A stretch of 64,000 nucleotides of DNA, from contig NC_092347.1 of the NCBI RefSeq assembly GCF_963676685.1, positions 65,978,596 through 66,042,595 of the forward strand, given 5' to 3'. Position numbers and translations under genes: made by a program. Positions 32,358-44,520 of the stretch are shown here, one piece after another. How positions within the stretch are numbered: the first letter of the stretch is position 1; each line of letters opens with the position of its first letter. Below the pieces are notes generated by a model. The model worked only from the letters and a program-made list of their open reading frames with translations, did not search any database and was not told the origin of the DNA. The stretch is from Mytilus edulis (lineage: Eukaryota > Mollusca > Bivalvia > Mytilida > Mytilidae).

Positions 32358-32422
32358 GTTAGCATTCCAGCTTGTACTAACAGATTGATGTTGGAAATGG
32401 CTATTAGAGTTGACTTTAAAAA
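32358..32422 (+). other. Possible short coding exon
   Basis: 65 nt between 'atttttcag' and 'gtaagaaa'. Only the frame starting at the first base is open, giving VSIPACTNRLMLEMAIRVDF then K and two bases. Its end phase does not match the next candidate exon at 37453, so at least one exon would be missing between them. It is unrecognised. Confidence 0.35.
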
Positions 32423-35400
32423 GTAAGAAAGAACTATTTTATAGATTTATAAAATTTTCTATTTAAGATCATGTAAATTCCCATGTGATTTGTACAATCT
32501 TTTTACAATTTAATATTTTCTGGAATGACTTGTCAAGTTTTAGGAAGGGAAAAAATATTATTATGAAAAAGTCTCTCTGCTTTAATTGTTATTCCCAGTT
32601 TGCTATTTTTTGCCTATTTCAGTTTCTTAAAATATGACAGAAAATTGAAAAGTGTATTACTTTTTCAGATAACTATTACTGTGGCTGAAGGATATAATAG
32701 TGTGATTAATTCTCCATACTCCTTAGAGATGTTGTGAAGGTTCTTAACATGTTGACAGCTGGGGACTCTCTCTTCACAAGACATCAGATTTAACATCCCC
32801 ATTCTGACACTGGACATGGCTTCCAATTTGTACTACCAAACAGATGCCTTACTTTTGCAAGGATTTTACTGCCAGTCTGAAGAAGACCAAGAGTGAACAT
32901 ATTTCCCTTAAGGGTCTTTCTAACTCTACTGTTTAACAGTTTCCAATATGAACGGTTCATATAAATCTTGCATAAACAAGAGAAAGAATGTAGTTGATAA
33001 ATTCTAAAATAATTTATGTAAAGATTCTCCATTTTCAACAAGAGTGGAAGTTTTAATTAAGGTTAATGTATTGTGTTTCAATTTTCACTCAACTTTCTTT
33101 TTCTCTCTACCATTAAATGCTATCAATTTTTATTATTGTGGCTCAACAGATAAAATGTTTCTTAAGTTAATATTTACATTGGTTAAGAATGGAGAATCTA
33201 AAAATAACAAAAATATTGTAAATAATTTAAGTTTGGCAATGGTTTTATATGGAAATCAAAAATATCATTGTTAAAATTGGTGTAATGATACATTCAAGAG
33301 ATTACATGAAGCAATATGTAAGTTATCCTTATTTACTACCAGTCAAACATTTCTTGACTAAATATCAAGCCTATTGCTACAGGTACTCGACTCCATTGTA
33401 ATTGATCATAAGTTTAACATTTTCAAGGGGAGGTAATGCACCCGTTTAATGCCTCATACTAGAAGTTTCTTTAGTGCACAGTTTACCAATATAACTAAGA
33501 CATTCTCTTCTGTAATTTGAGCAGTACCAGAGTACTGGAACTGTTTTACAAAGCATTGGCCATTAAACTTTTCATGCATTGAGTTATTCTAAGCATCTTT
33601 GGCCGAAATTGACAAATCCAAAAAACAGGAGAATATTGATGAAACACCTTACTTTCAGGGAATGTAAAATAATATAGTTTCTGTAAAACAATAATTTGTG
33701 TACTATATGAACTTAATGTAATGTAAAATTTTGTATATATTACTGAATTACAAACTTATTATTGTCCATATTTTGAGTTAGAGCCGATAGACTTTTCTAT
33801 AATTTTGATATAATTTGTCCCATAAGTAGTGCACTACACTTTAAAAAATATCAAAACAAGTGTTATTTTTTTTTATTTGTGTTTATTGTCTAAAAGAAAT
33901 GCACTTCGAAATAACTGTTGGGCCTAAGAGATGAATTCAGTAAATGTAGATTCTGCAATTTCCCCGATTAAGAGCTATGTACATAAAAGTTGAATTCAAT
34001 TTTAAAGAGTTCACTTAGTCTGTAAAATATGCACTTTTATATGTAAATATGTGTTACGGTCTAAATTGACTCCAACTTATTTTTAGTCTTTCCTGCCCTA
34101 GGACCATGTTATAACTGTGTGGTGTGCTATTTGTAACTTTTCATTCCAGTTAAAGCGCATTAAATATTTAAGAAAGAATTATTTATGGCAAAATTGCATC
34201 ACAAATTTTAATTGGATTGAAGAAAATCCCAATTTTTTATAAGCAACCCATCCCCAATTTTCATAAGTAATTTAGTTGCTGTTTTCCAGATTCCCTACAA
34301 TATTATATATTTCACTTTCTATTCTTTGACTGATATTATATCATAACACACTATTGTCATTTTCTCTGACTCTCCTCACTTTCTTGAAGCCAAAACTGAA
34401 CAGAGTATTTGATCGCTATATAATGTTGACCATCAGAACTTCTTTTATTTATTATCCTTACAAAAATACGATGCTTTTCAATTAAAGATGACGTAAATTT
34501 GCACTTTTATTGACAATTATCCAGTGACTGGAATTCCCGTGAACTAATTTTAGCAAATGCAAACACTGATTTATGATTTTTTGCATCTTGTTTACATGTT
34601 TGTACTAGAATTATAGTATCCAGCTTAGATATATCTGTAAACTTTTTAATTGAGAACAATTTTCACAAAACAAAAGCGAATTGTTTTACACCATGTACAC
34701 TTAGACTTTTTATTTGCTCATTGTTAAAGGCTGAACATTGACCTATAGTTGTTAATTTCTGTGTCATTTGGTCTCTTGTGGAGTGATGTCTCAAAATCAT
34801 AGATCATCATAGCACATCGTCTTTTTATATATATTTTAAGTGAAAATACTTCTGGATCTTGAAGGTGCCTAAGCATAAATTCCACAAAAAAATATCCACA
34901 AAAAGATAAGATTGATCTTTTAAAAGCGTAATTCTGCCATGTGAATAAATTTATCAGTTTTCAAGAGTAAATTTGACACAAAGTCATCCTTATATGTTAA
35001 AAGCAAATAATTTTAAATGATTGGTGCTCCATATTTTTAAATCCAAGATAATAAGTAGAAGTCAATTTATTTTCTGATGCCCTGTAAATTAGAAATAGAG
35101 AGAACACTGGAGCAAACCCTCGATGATGAGCAAAATTTTTCGGTGTTCCATATGTGTTTGCAGTTTTATTTACACCCATAAGTGTTAAAAATTAAGAATT
35201 TGACAGATATTTCAAGAAATCTTTTATAGTGAAAACACAGAACCCAAAAAGGCTATCATTGTCGCCTATGTAAATAATCACTTTGTTTAAACCTAAAGCG
35301 AAATAACAATTTCTGGCACATCACTATATTTTTCGAGATATATTAGAAATAGGTTAGGTAAATCAATAAGCTATTAGGTAGTAAACTGTATCAGAAGAAA

Positions 35401-36275
35401 ATTGCTGATCATCATGAACAAATACCGGTAGTCTATATCAAATTTTTACTGTTTTTTTATTTTTATGTTCAAGGGGTAGGATTCACTGTAAGAATCAGTG
35501 TTCTGTCAAGGACCTTGTTTTTAGGCATTTCTCTTTGCATGCATTAAGGCATAAAAAAGGGGGAATATTATTTCTAATTTAGTGACATTTGTGTATTTCT
35601 TATTGCATTATGTTGGCAAAATCTCCATAAAATTTTTAAACTAGGTAAAAATGAAGAGGCTATAAATTTTCTTAGTAACGTCAAATTAAATTTCCTGTAC
35701 ACTGTTCACATAAAACACATAACAGCTATGATAAAATCTTAATTTCAGCTTTTTCATATTTCATATAATTTTTATTTGCTCATACATCGGTGACAAACAT
35801 ATATAAATGAGAGTTATCAAATTATCAGCCTCAAGTCTTTAAACAGACCTAAATCAAACTTGATTTATCAAACACCTTAGTTTAAACTTAGCAGAACATT
35901 TTTAAATATGCTGGTCAATGCCCCATGTCCTCTGCAAATGGGATAACTAAAGAAAGTCCTTATAAAATGATGAACAATTGTTTCTTTTATAAAAAAAATT
36001 AAATATAAGAGGTAGGGGTATACAGTAATCAACTAATGGAAAGGTTGTCTTATTTAATAAGATAAACAAGTTTTGGTTCCTACCGCACCCTCATCAGGAT
36101 TAAAACTACAGAAGAGTACAAAATTCCCAAGTGATAATGTGTTCTTCACAATTTGTCACCATAAGAAGAAATTACAAATAGAGAGTGAAAGTAGGTATGA
36201 CAGTAAACTGGATTAACAATGTTAAATAAAATATGTTTTTGCAAATTCGGACGACAATTAATTGCAATTATGTAC
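32423..36275. other. AT-rich region without recognised genes
   Basis: Only a short piece of the 'gagacaactctccacaagag' family in reverse complement, at 34735-34830, can be named. Frames such as 32790-33041 (minus) and 33044-33274 lack splice or domain support. It could be intron or 3' untranslated sequence of the plus-strand candidate gene. Confidence 0.4.
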
Positions 36276-36279
36276 CATT

Positions 36280-36545
36280 TCAACAATAGAAGTAGTATAG
36301 ACTTGCAAATCCGTACCATTACAACACTGGAAGTAGTATGGTTGTCTGAGCGAAGCCAATTGGAAGCATGTACCTCTTAGTGAAGCTAATTGGGAGCACA
36401 ACCTCTGTCTTGTTGCGAAGCTAGTTGGAAGCAGTACATATATACCTCTGTCTGCAAAAGCTAATTAGAAGTAGTACCCCTGGCAGAGCGGTCCCAATTA
36501 GAGGCATGTAACTCTGAGGGAAGCCAATTGGAAGCAGTACCTCTG
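36280..36545. repeat. Degenerate minisatellite, 'aagccaattggaagcagtac' units
   Basis: Five or six imperfect units of ~40-50 bp: 'gaagccaattggaagcatgt', 'gaagctaattgggagcacaa', 'gaagctagttggaagcagta', 'aaagctaattagaagtagta' and 'gaagccaattggaagcagta'. 'acctctg' follows most of them. It is noncoding. Confidence 0.7.
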
Positions 36546-36594
36546 AAAAATTTGATTAAAATTTATTCAACCAATTTTATTTAACGTTCTTTTT

Positions 36595-37236
36595 ATGCCC
36601 CACCTACGATAGTAGAGGGGCATTATGTTTTCTGGTCTGTGCGTCCGTTCGTCCGTCCGTCTGTTCGTTCGTTCGTTCGTTCGTCCGTCTGTCCCGCTTC
36701 AGGTTAAAGTTTTTGGTCAAGGTAGTTTTTGATGAAGTTGAAGTCCAATCAACTTGAAACTTAGTATACATGTGCCTTATGATATGATCTTTCTAATTTA
36801 AATGCCAAATTATAGTTTTGACCCCAATTTTACGGTTCACTGAACATAGAAAATGATAGTGCAAATTTCAGGTTAAAGTTTTTGGTCAAGGTAGTTTTTG
36901 ATGAAGTTGAAGTCCAATCAACTTGAAACTTAGTATACATGTGCCCTATGATATGATCTTTCTAATTTAAATGCCAAATTATAGTTTTGACCCCAATTTT
37001 ACGGTTCACTGAACATAGAAAATGATAGTGCAAATTTCAGGTTAAAGTTTTTGGTCAAGGTAGTTTTTGATAAAGTAGAAGTCCAATCAACTTGAAACTT
37101 AGTATACATGTTCCCTTTGATAAGATCATTCTAATTTTAATGCCAAATTAGAGAATTTATTCCAATTTCACGGTCCACTAAACATAGAAAATGATAGTGC
37201 GAGTGGGGCATCCGTGTACTGTGGACACATTCTTGT
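36595..37236 (+). repeat. 'gccccacctacgatagtaga' repeat with three body units
   Basis: The head 'ttatgccccacctacgatag' is followed by a gttcgtccgtc tract, then three ~163-167 bp direct repeats each starting 'caggttaaagtttttggtca'. The tail is 'ggggcatccgtgtactgtgg' and 'acacattcttgtt'. Unit number differs between copies (one at 9125, three here, four at 38026). Confidence 0.85.
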
Positions 37237-37452
37237 TAATGTTTACTTTCATACCAACCCCCATTTTCTATTTATAATTACTCCCCTTGTTGACATTGTG
37301 ATGTGCAAATTATCACTCCACCATTTAGTAGATCATTCTAATAAATTACTACAACACAAGCGCTTAAGTATTGTTATAAGAGTAAAATATTTTATTAATT
37401 TTTGTTTATGCTCCTTTAAATGATAACTTTACTTACTTTATTTTTTTGATAG

Positions 37453-37527
37453 CTAAGGTTCCTCAAGATCTATAGAGAGGCTGATATAAGTTTGCTATCA
37501 AGGGTATATGATACAGTATCAGGGGAG
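37453..37527 (+). CDS. Probable penultimate coding exon of an unidentified gene
   Basis: 75 nt between 'tttttttgatag' and 'gtaatgatg'. Only the zero-phase frame is open, giving 25 codons: LRFLKIYREADISLLSRVYD then TVSGE. It joins in frame to the exon at 38887. The sequence looks like a real amphipathic helical segment, but I cannot assign a family. Earlier exons of this gene are not identified. The micro-exon array and DLQ exons lie upstream on the same strand but are not shown to be linked. Confidence 0.5.
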
Positions 37528-38025
37528 GTAATGATGTCGCTGATGTCAAATGTTACTTTTAGCCATGTCAAATAGTTACATATCAGGAAAAGACCAATTT
37601 TTTTTACTGATTCAACATGAAAATGAATTCATGGACCCCTCTTTTTAAAAATCACATTAGGCTTGAATATGCCTAAAGATTATTTGTGCCAATTTGAAAA
37701 AATCACAGATGGAATTTTCTAAATAAGATAGATATACAGCCAATAATGATGTTTTTTTTACTGAAATCATGTATTAAGATCATTTGTGCTAATTTAGTAA
37801 TATTTTTTTTTTATTTCAAAACTTCCATTGTGTTTGTCTTTATTAACAAAAAAGAAAGTATGTCTTTCCATTTGATGGAAATATCCAAGAAACCAAAATG
37901 TCTAGTATAAAATGTCTGAAATTTGACCACTCATCTATAAAAGTAGCAAATTAAGGTACCTGTATTATTACATATTTGAATTGACTAAGTGAATAAATAA
38001 CTTGTAAGCAAACTTTGCATTTTTT

Positions 38026-38832
38026 TATGCCCCACCTACGATAGTAGAGGGGCATTATGTTTTCTGGTCTGTGGCTCCGCCGTTTGTTCGTTCGTCCGTT
38101 CGTTCATTCGTTCGTTCGTCCGACTTCAGGTTAAAGTTTTTGGTCAAGGTAGTTTTTGATGAAGCTGAAGTCCAATCAACTTGAAGCTTAGTACACTTGT
38201 TGCTTATGATATGATCTTTCTAATTTTAAAGCCAAATTAGACTTTTGACCCCAATTTAACGGTCCACTGAACATAGAAAATGAAAGTGGGAGTTTCAGGT
38301 TAAAGTTTTTGGTCAAGGTAGTTTTTGATGAAACTGAAGTCCAATCAACTTGAAACTTAGTACACTAGTTGCTTATGATATGATCTTTCTAATTTTAAAG
38401 CCCAATTACACTTTTGACACCAATTTCACGGTCCACTGAACATAGAAAATGAAAATGGGAGTTTCAGGTTAAAGTTTTTGGTCAAGGTAGTTTTTGATGA
38501 AACTGAAGTCCAATCAAATTGAAACTTAGTACACTTGTTGCTTATGATATGATCTTTCTAATTTTAAAGCCCAATTTCACTTTTGACCCCAATTTCATGG
38601 TCCACTGAACATAGAAAATGAAAGTGGGAGTTTCAGGTTAAAGTTTTTGGTCATGGTAGTTTTTGATGAAGTTGAAGTCCAATCAACTTCAAACTTAGTA
38701 CACACGTTCCCTATGATATGATCTTTCTAATTTAATTGCAAAATTATATTTTTCATCCCAATTTCACGGTCCACTGAACATAGAAAATGATAATGGGAGT
38801 GGGGCATCCGTGTACTATGGACACATTCTTGT
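38026..38832 (+). repeat. 'gccccacctacgatagtaga' repeat with four body units
   Basis: Same head and tail as 36595-37236, with four tandem ~163-170 bp body units. It lies within the putative intron between the exons at 37453 and 38887. Confidence 0.85.
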
Positions 38833-38886
38833 TTATTTTCAATAAATTTTATTTAAATGTAAAATACAATAAATTATTTTTTTCAG

Positions 38887-38916
38887 ATTAAGTTGTCAGA
38901 GGATGGGGCAGAATAA
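38887..38916 (+). CDS. Probable last coding exon (IKLSEDGAE-stop)
   Basis: After 'attatttttttcag' the in-frame codons give IKLSEDGAE and TAA. Joined to the exon at 37453 this makes a 34-residue C-terminus ending DTVSGEIKLSEDGAE. The short length makes it uncertain on its own. The matching phase and strong pyrimidine tract are the support. Confidence 0.45.
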   Translation: MKLSEDGAE

Positions 38917-41395
38917 TCGGTTATTTATAAGAACAGACTTTGCAATCATATCAGTTTGTTAATTAATATTTGTGGTCTTGAAAAATCAAGATATCCTTGA
39001 AATAGAATAATTACTCATGGCACCAAATAGATTTTATTGGAAATTATTTTGTTATGTAGTAGTTTAAATGAAAATGGAAAACCCTAAATATTTCATTTAA
39101 CAATTTTGAATTATAAACTTTAAAAAAATTGTTTTGAATAAATGAAGAAAATAGTTGACAATTTTCAGTTTAAATTCAAATTGCAGATTTGACATGACAA
39201 ATTCATTATTTTTATTTACGTTCCTAGTAAGCTTTAAATTAGAAAATCTTGAAAAGAAAAAGAAAAAAAAGTGTACCAGCAGTGAAAGGATTATTAATTT
39301 TAAAATGAATTCAAAGTTTTCCAATGTATATAGCTTCACACTAGGAATTGGTTTTGTTTACTTGACAAAAACAGGATTTTTATTTTCAGTCTTTGGGTCA
39401 TGCATAAAGAAATGGATTTCCAGAAAGTTGCTTTTGAGGCTTGAACTTCTTTTCTTCCTACTATTGAACACCAAACAAAAAGATACATTAGTTTTCTCCA
39501 AAAGTGGTGTGTTTACAAACAATTCAAAATTTTTGCTATTTCAGTTATTGTTTGGATATAAAATACTCTTTTACTTTGATAGAAACAAATCATCACAATT
39601 TCAATATCTCAAAACGGACATTATAAGGACTGCCTGATGAGAATGTGGGAGCTCTACAGTTTTCACTTTGTTCGTCTGTCTACAATTTTTGTAAATGCAA
39701 AACCTCCCCCCTAAAAGATAGGTAAATTAAAGCAATCTTTACCATTCACTGTGCTTGCAAGCACTTTGATTACCATTCTAGGGTTATGCCCCTTTACATA
39801 TGGAAAAATTCCTGAATGGTTTCGTTTCTGTCCTCTTAAATTAAGTTTGTCTCAACTAAATTTAGTGAAATGTATATACATAATGACTATTATTACTAAA
39901 CTCAGTTTAAGTTCAAATTTTGGCAGCTTCACTTTTACAGTTCTTGAGTTATGTCCCTTTATAACGTCATCTGCTAGCAGGGTCATCATCTGTGTCCCTA
40001 TGGAGACATTGACCCCATTTATTTTTAATATAGTGGAAGCATATTAGCTGTTATTTAGGTATTTTATAGCATGATGCATTATAATTAAATTTTGCTTGTG
40101 TTTCATAGACTTACAGTTGGAAATAGTTTGAAACCTTCACTTCGTACCCAGAGTGTCGAGTTTCTTTTTATATACTCTAACTTATATATTTACATGTGAT
40201 TGTGTATTTTGTTTTGAATATTAGTTCTCCTTTTTTATACTGTCCAAAGTATACCTCCTGAGACAGTTCTTCCAAGCAAATAGTTTCAAAACAGGTTTCC
40301 GACATTTTTCCATTACATTGATTTTATCTCGTTTTAAATTCAGTTAACAATTATTTCATTAATTATCATTATAATGATTTTCTTTATGTGTATATTTTTA
40401 TGCTTATGAGTTGTATTCATGTATATTGTATGGATAATAATTTCCTAGGCGTAGGAATTTTAGCACCCAAATATTTGGGTTGTATTTTAAGTGACATCTT
40501 TATGTATTTTAGTTCTAGTTTGAACTTTGAACATTGTATTTTTAGGGATGTTTAAAGAACAAAGATTTGCATAATTTTGAATTTTGATATTAGATTAATT
40601 TTATGTAGGTGGAATGGCTATTATATATACAAACATAATCGTATTTCGACTTTTTTGTACCAAATATTTTATAGCTGTAGTCCTAATGACAAGATTTCTT
40701 TTTTGCTTACATATTTACAAACAAAATTATTTTTTCTTTTTCTCATTTACCTAGTGAGGTCAAACAATAGAGTTTCACTAGCATTGGCGAAAGGACACAG
40801 GTTTCCTAAAATAGGGTTTCCTGGTCAGCCACAGAACATACTGGAATATGTATTATTTCTCACGTTTCGTAGTAAAGGGAGAAATGATTGTATATAGGGT
40901 ACTAGCGTAGTATTTTTTTAAGTTCACGTCAGTAGGTATAAGACACATGACTAACATTATAATGGGAAATTTTTTCCCCGAGATTATCACTTTCTAGCCC
41001 GCTGCAGACCGGGCAACATTCAAGTTCCATTCATATTATGAATATACTTTGATACATGCATTTATATATTTTTCAAAACAATACACGTCCGAGTATGTCT
41101 CGTGAGACGACTTGTCGCATTGGGTCGGAGCATATATGACTGTTTCCCGACCCTTGGGTCGGACCCAGGTTTCCAGTTCCCCAATATTGGGTTTGTTTGG
41201 TTGTTCCTGGCCGGCGAGGTCGTTCATGATCGAGTTATTCATTTGTTCAGTTATTCAGTTTACATTCATGTCAACCATATTATATCTCTTGTTCGTACAA
41301 TGTTTACTTTTTCTAGCTAAGTTGTACCTAATAGTGTATATTTCAAGGTTTTTGTTATTAGTAGTAATTGTGGTTATTGCTTTTTTCATATGTTT
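38917..41395. other. AT-rich, possible 3' untranslated or intergenic DNA
   Basis: A 160-codon frame at 39155-39637 has A/T-driven composition (Phe, Leu, Lys, Asn) and a poly-lysine run from an A tract, so I do not call it. A somewhat more G/C-rich stretch at 41090-41240 ('cgacccttgggtcggaccca', 'ttcctggccggcgaggtcgt') is unassigned. Confidence 0.4.
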
Positions 41396-41399
41396 ATAT

Positions 41400-41585
41400 A
41401 AATATATATATATACAACTCGTCTAAGCATCAACCCAACAATGTTAGATCTGTAAATTTGCTTTTGCAAATTTTTTTGTTCTTCCCTCGCCGGGATTCGA
41501 ACCCATGCTACTGAGATATCATGACACCTAATCGCCTGCACTGTAGTCGTCCCACTAGACCACACAACCACCTGGGCTTCATAAA
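41400..41585 (-). mobile_element. tRNA-derived SINE, outer left copy
   Basis: On the minus strand it has an A-box-like 'tggtctagtggg' (41553-41564) and a perfect B box 'gggttcgaatccc' (41492-41504), then a body ending near 'cgagttgtatat'. The tail present in other copies is missing. The minus frame here is repeat-derived. Confidence 0.75.
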
Positions 41586-41774
41586 AAAATAAAGCTTTCA
41601 GTGGCCGTGTGTTACTTTCGTCATCAGTTTTAATCTAGCATCATACTACAGTACATGATATATAAGGCATGAAGGTGTTATTGTTACAGATCAGCACAAT
41701 TATATATAGTAAAGGATCCTGCAAATTAATGCAAGATACAGTCACAGAAAATAATTATATTTATAAGTACGTCT

Positions 41775-41997
41775 GAGTCAGTGACAACTCTACAACAGAT
41801 TTATCCATCGGATCACCAGCAGTGATGGTGATACATGGCTGTGTACATTATATACAACTCGTCTAAACATCAACTTAACAATGTTAGATCTGTAAATTTG
41901 CTTTCGCAAATTTTTTTCTTCCCTTGCTGGGATCCGAACCCATGCTACTGAGATATCGTGACACCTAATCGCCTGCACTGTAGCCATCCTGCTAGAC
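41775..41997 (-). mobile_element. tRNA-derived SINE, inner left copy
   Basis: The B box is slightly changed ('gggttcggatccc', 41929-41941) and an A-box remnant 'gtctagcaggatg' lies at 41985-41997. The body continues through 'gctttcgcaaatttt' to 'ggatcaccagcagtgatggt' and 'gagtcagtgacaactc'. The 5' end is cut exactly at the palindrome centre. Confidence 0.7.
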
Positions 41998-42215
41998 ATT
42001 AGGTGTCACGATATCTCAGTAATATAGGTTCAAATCCCGGCGAGGGAAGAACAAAAATATTTGCGAAAGCAAATTTACAGATCTAACATTGTTAAGTTGA
42101 TGTTTAGACGAGTTGTATAAACATAATGTACACAGCCATGTATCACCATCATTGCTGGTGATCCGATGGATAAATCTGCTGTAGAGTTGTCACTGACTCA
42201 GATGTACTTATAAAT
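41998..42215 (+). mobile_element. tRNA-derived SINE, inner right copy, lacking the A box
   Basis: It starts at 'attaggtgtcacgatatctc', so the A-box half is missing. The B box is diverged ('aggttcaaatccc', about 42028-42040). Body and tail match the other copies. Confidence 0.7.
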
Positions 42216-42398
42216 ATAATTATTTTCTGTGACTGTATTTTGCATTAATTTGTAAGATCCTTTACTATAGATAATTGAGCTGATCTGTAACAATAACATC
42301 TCTATGCCTTATATATCATGTACTGTAGTACAACGCTAGATTAAAACTGACGAGGAAAGGTAACATACGGCCACCGAAAGCTTTATAATTGTGAAGCC

Positions 42399-42660
42399 CA
42401 GGTGGTTGTGTGGTCTAGCGGGATGGCTACAGTGCAGGCGATTAGGTGTCACGATATCTCAGTAGCATGGGTTCGAATCCCGGCGAGGGAAGAACAAAAC
42501 AATTTGCAAAAGCAAATTTACAGATCTACCATTGTTGGGTTGATGTTTAGACGAGTTGTATATACATAATGTACACAGCCATGTATCACCATCATTGCTG
42601 GTGATCCGATGGATAAATCTGTTGTAGAGTTGTCACTGACTCAGACGTACTTATAAATAT
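42399..42660 (+). mobile_element. tRNA-derived SINE, outer right copy, most complete
   Basis: A box 'tggtctagcggg' (42411-42422) and B box 'gggttcgaatccc' (42469-42481) are spaced as in a tRNA with a long variable region. The body contains 'gttgatgtttagacgagttg' and the tail 'gtagagttgtcactgactca', ending in A/T. With both internal promoter boxes intact it could be transcribed by RNA polymerase III. The tRNA part is not a plausible functional tRNA gene because the acceptor stem does not pair. Confidence 0.75.
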
Positions 42661-43064
42661 ATATAGATATATATTAAGACACATGTATGTAATTATTTAA
42701 TAAATTCCGTTGTCCACTATGCTTGCTGGGCTATCAGCAACACTATATATATTGTATTCATTTATGCCTTATAATAGATATGAACTTATAGGGTATATGT
42801 ATAGTTATTCAAATGCAAAAGGTTGACATGAGATTATTTCTCTAGTACTGGTACAAGTTGTTGAGTTCATATTGTATAGTGTATGTTTATATTGATAATT
42901 TGTCTTATTATTAAATGGCAGCTCCTAATGTGCAGTTGCTGATCTTGAGCTAGTCAACAAACATAAGTCTGTGTTGTGTTTTTCTTTAAGGATTTAAAGG
43001 TTAAATGTTTTTTGTGGAAAAAAGACTAATTTAAGATCCTATGTCATTCAAGCTGTCTGAGTTA

Positions 43065-43400
43065 TTGGTAATAATAAGATGTGGTATAATTGCCAATTAG
43101 GCTCAACTGTCCACAAGAGACCAAATGACACTAAAATAAACAACCATAGGTCACGGTACAGCCTCCACAAAGATCTAAACCCATACTGAGTGAATAGTCA
43201 GCTATAAAAGGCCATGAAATGACAAATGTAAAACAATTCAAACATTTGTTTGTTAATATAAAAAAAGATGTATGATTGCCAATGAGACAACTCTCCACAA
43301 GAGACCAAAATGACACAGAAATTAAGTAAAGGGTCACTGTACGGCCTTCAACAATGAGCAAAGCCCATACTGCATAGACAGCCTATATATTTGAGGGTAA
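43065..43400 (+). repeat. Two tandem fragments of the 'gccaatgagacaactctcc' family
   Basis: 43075-43235 and 43260-43390 each run from the 'gatgtggtataattgcc' or 'gatgtatgattgccaatgag' type start through 'gacactaaaataaacaaccat' or 'gacacagaaattaagt' to 'gagcaaagcccatactgcat'. Confidence 0.75.
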
Positions 43401-44180
43401 GAAGTTAAGGTTATATATATAGTTATCAAAGGTACCAGGCTTTTAATTTAATACGCCAGATGTGCGTATATGTATACCATCTTTTCTGCAAGTTTATTGT
43501 TTTCTGTTTTCTGTTTGATTAAATGGATAATTAAGATCCATTTTATTACATCTAGTGAGCTGTTTATTTGGCAATTGCAAATGGCAGTCAGCAGGGTTTA
43601 AGAACGTGCGTTGTTCAACCTGCTAGTCAAATGCATTTTGTTAAAATATACTTTTTCACTTTTTTGGTCTTTTAGAAAATGTTGTTCGTGCTGTATTTAG
43701 ACCCCTCTGCCAAGAAACTTGTTTTGCATGCACACATAAAGTCGTATAAAAATTGCGGTTTTTATCCAACGGAATCATGTTTGAAATTTGTTTTCAATTT
43801 AGACTTGTTTATTTGCCAAACCTATGTTAATACCCCTGCTATAAAGAGCAGTATATTGAGTGAGGGAAGATGCACATGTCCATCCATCCCTATGTGCTTC
43901 TGAAAAGTATAGCAATGTTTGTGAGAGTAGCAGTTCTCCTCATGAATATTCAAATATGACATCAGTTTTTGGATATCTCATTTAAATTTTTTGTCAACAA
44001 TAACTGCTAAATAACTGTGAAGGATAAATAAACTGCCAAAAAAAACAGCTATGGAATGCTATTCGAATGCCTATATGCAAATTAATCATTGCCTTGAATT
44101 TGTAAACTGAATTCTAATGAACAGCTGTCAAGTAAGAACTGTGAATGCTAGTAAACTGCTTAAGAACTGCAGTCCACTTA
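43401..44180. other. No feature seen
   Basis: AT-rich sequence. The 74-codon frame at 43679-43903 has no supporting evidence. Confidence 0.4.
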
Positions 44181-44184
44181 GTCT

Positions 44185-44520
44185 TGTCAAAATGGGCTAT
44201 AGGTCACTGTACGGCCTTCAATAACGAGCAAAGCCCATACCGCATAGACAGCTATAGAAGTCCCCAGAATGACAAATGTAAAACAATTCACACAAGAAAA
44301 ACTAAGTTAACAGCCTAGTCTATTTACAAAAAAATTAAGGGAAAACAAATATGTAACACATCAACAAATGACAACCACTGAATTACAGGCTGCTGACTTG
44401 GGACAGGCACATACAATGATACAGAATGTCGCAAGGTAAATAAACATGTTAGGGGGATCAAATCCCTCCCTAACCTTTGACAATGGTGAAACAGTACAAC
44501 ATAAGATCACGACAAGTTCA
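44185..44520 (+). repeat. Dispersed mussel repeat, plus copy lacking its start
   Basis: Runs from 'gggctataggtcactgtacg' through 'aaatgacaaccactgaatta' and 'gggacaggcacatacaatga' to 'acaatggtgaaacagtacaa'. Confidence 0.75.

Larger units (their letters stand above)
41400..42610. repeat. ~1.2 kb palindrome made of SINE copies
   Basis: The left arm, ~41400-41969, is the reverse complement of the right arm, ~41998-42570 and beyond. The arms meet at 'acacctaat' (41961-41969) and 'attaggtgt' (41998-42006), with a 28-base spacer. Each arm runs from the centre through a SINE body, ~200 bp of unique sequence and a second SINE. Matching outer landmarks are 'ccacctgggcttc' at 41569 and 'gaagcccaggtgg' at 42393. 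The arms differ by scattered substitutions, so the event is not brand new. Confidence 0.85.

Noticed and set aside
39155-39637. 160-codon plus-strand open frame
   Set aside because: Composition is that of A/T-rich noise, with a lysine run from an A tract and many Phe, Leu and Asn. It has no splice support or recognisable domain, and a shorter frame opposes it.
41386-41999. Minus frames over the SINE copies, and the tRNA-like part as a tRNA gene
   Set aside because: The frames are repeated in each SINE copy. The tRNA-like part has A and B boxes but no good acceptor stem.
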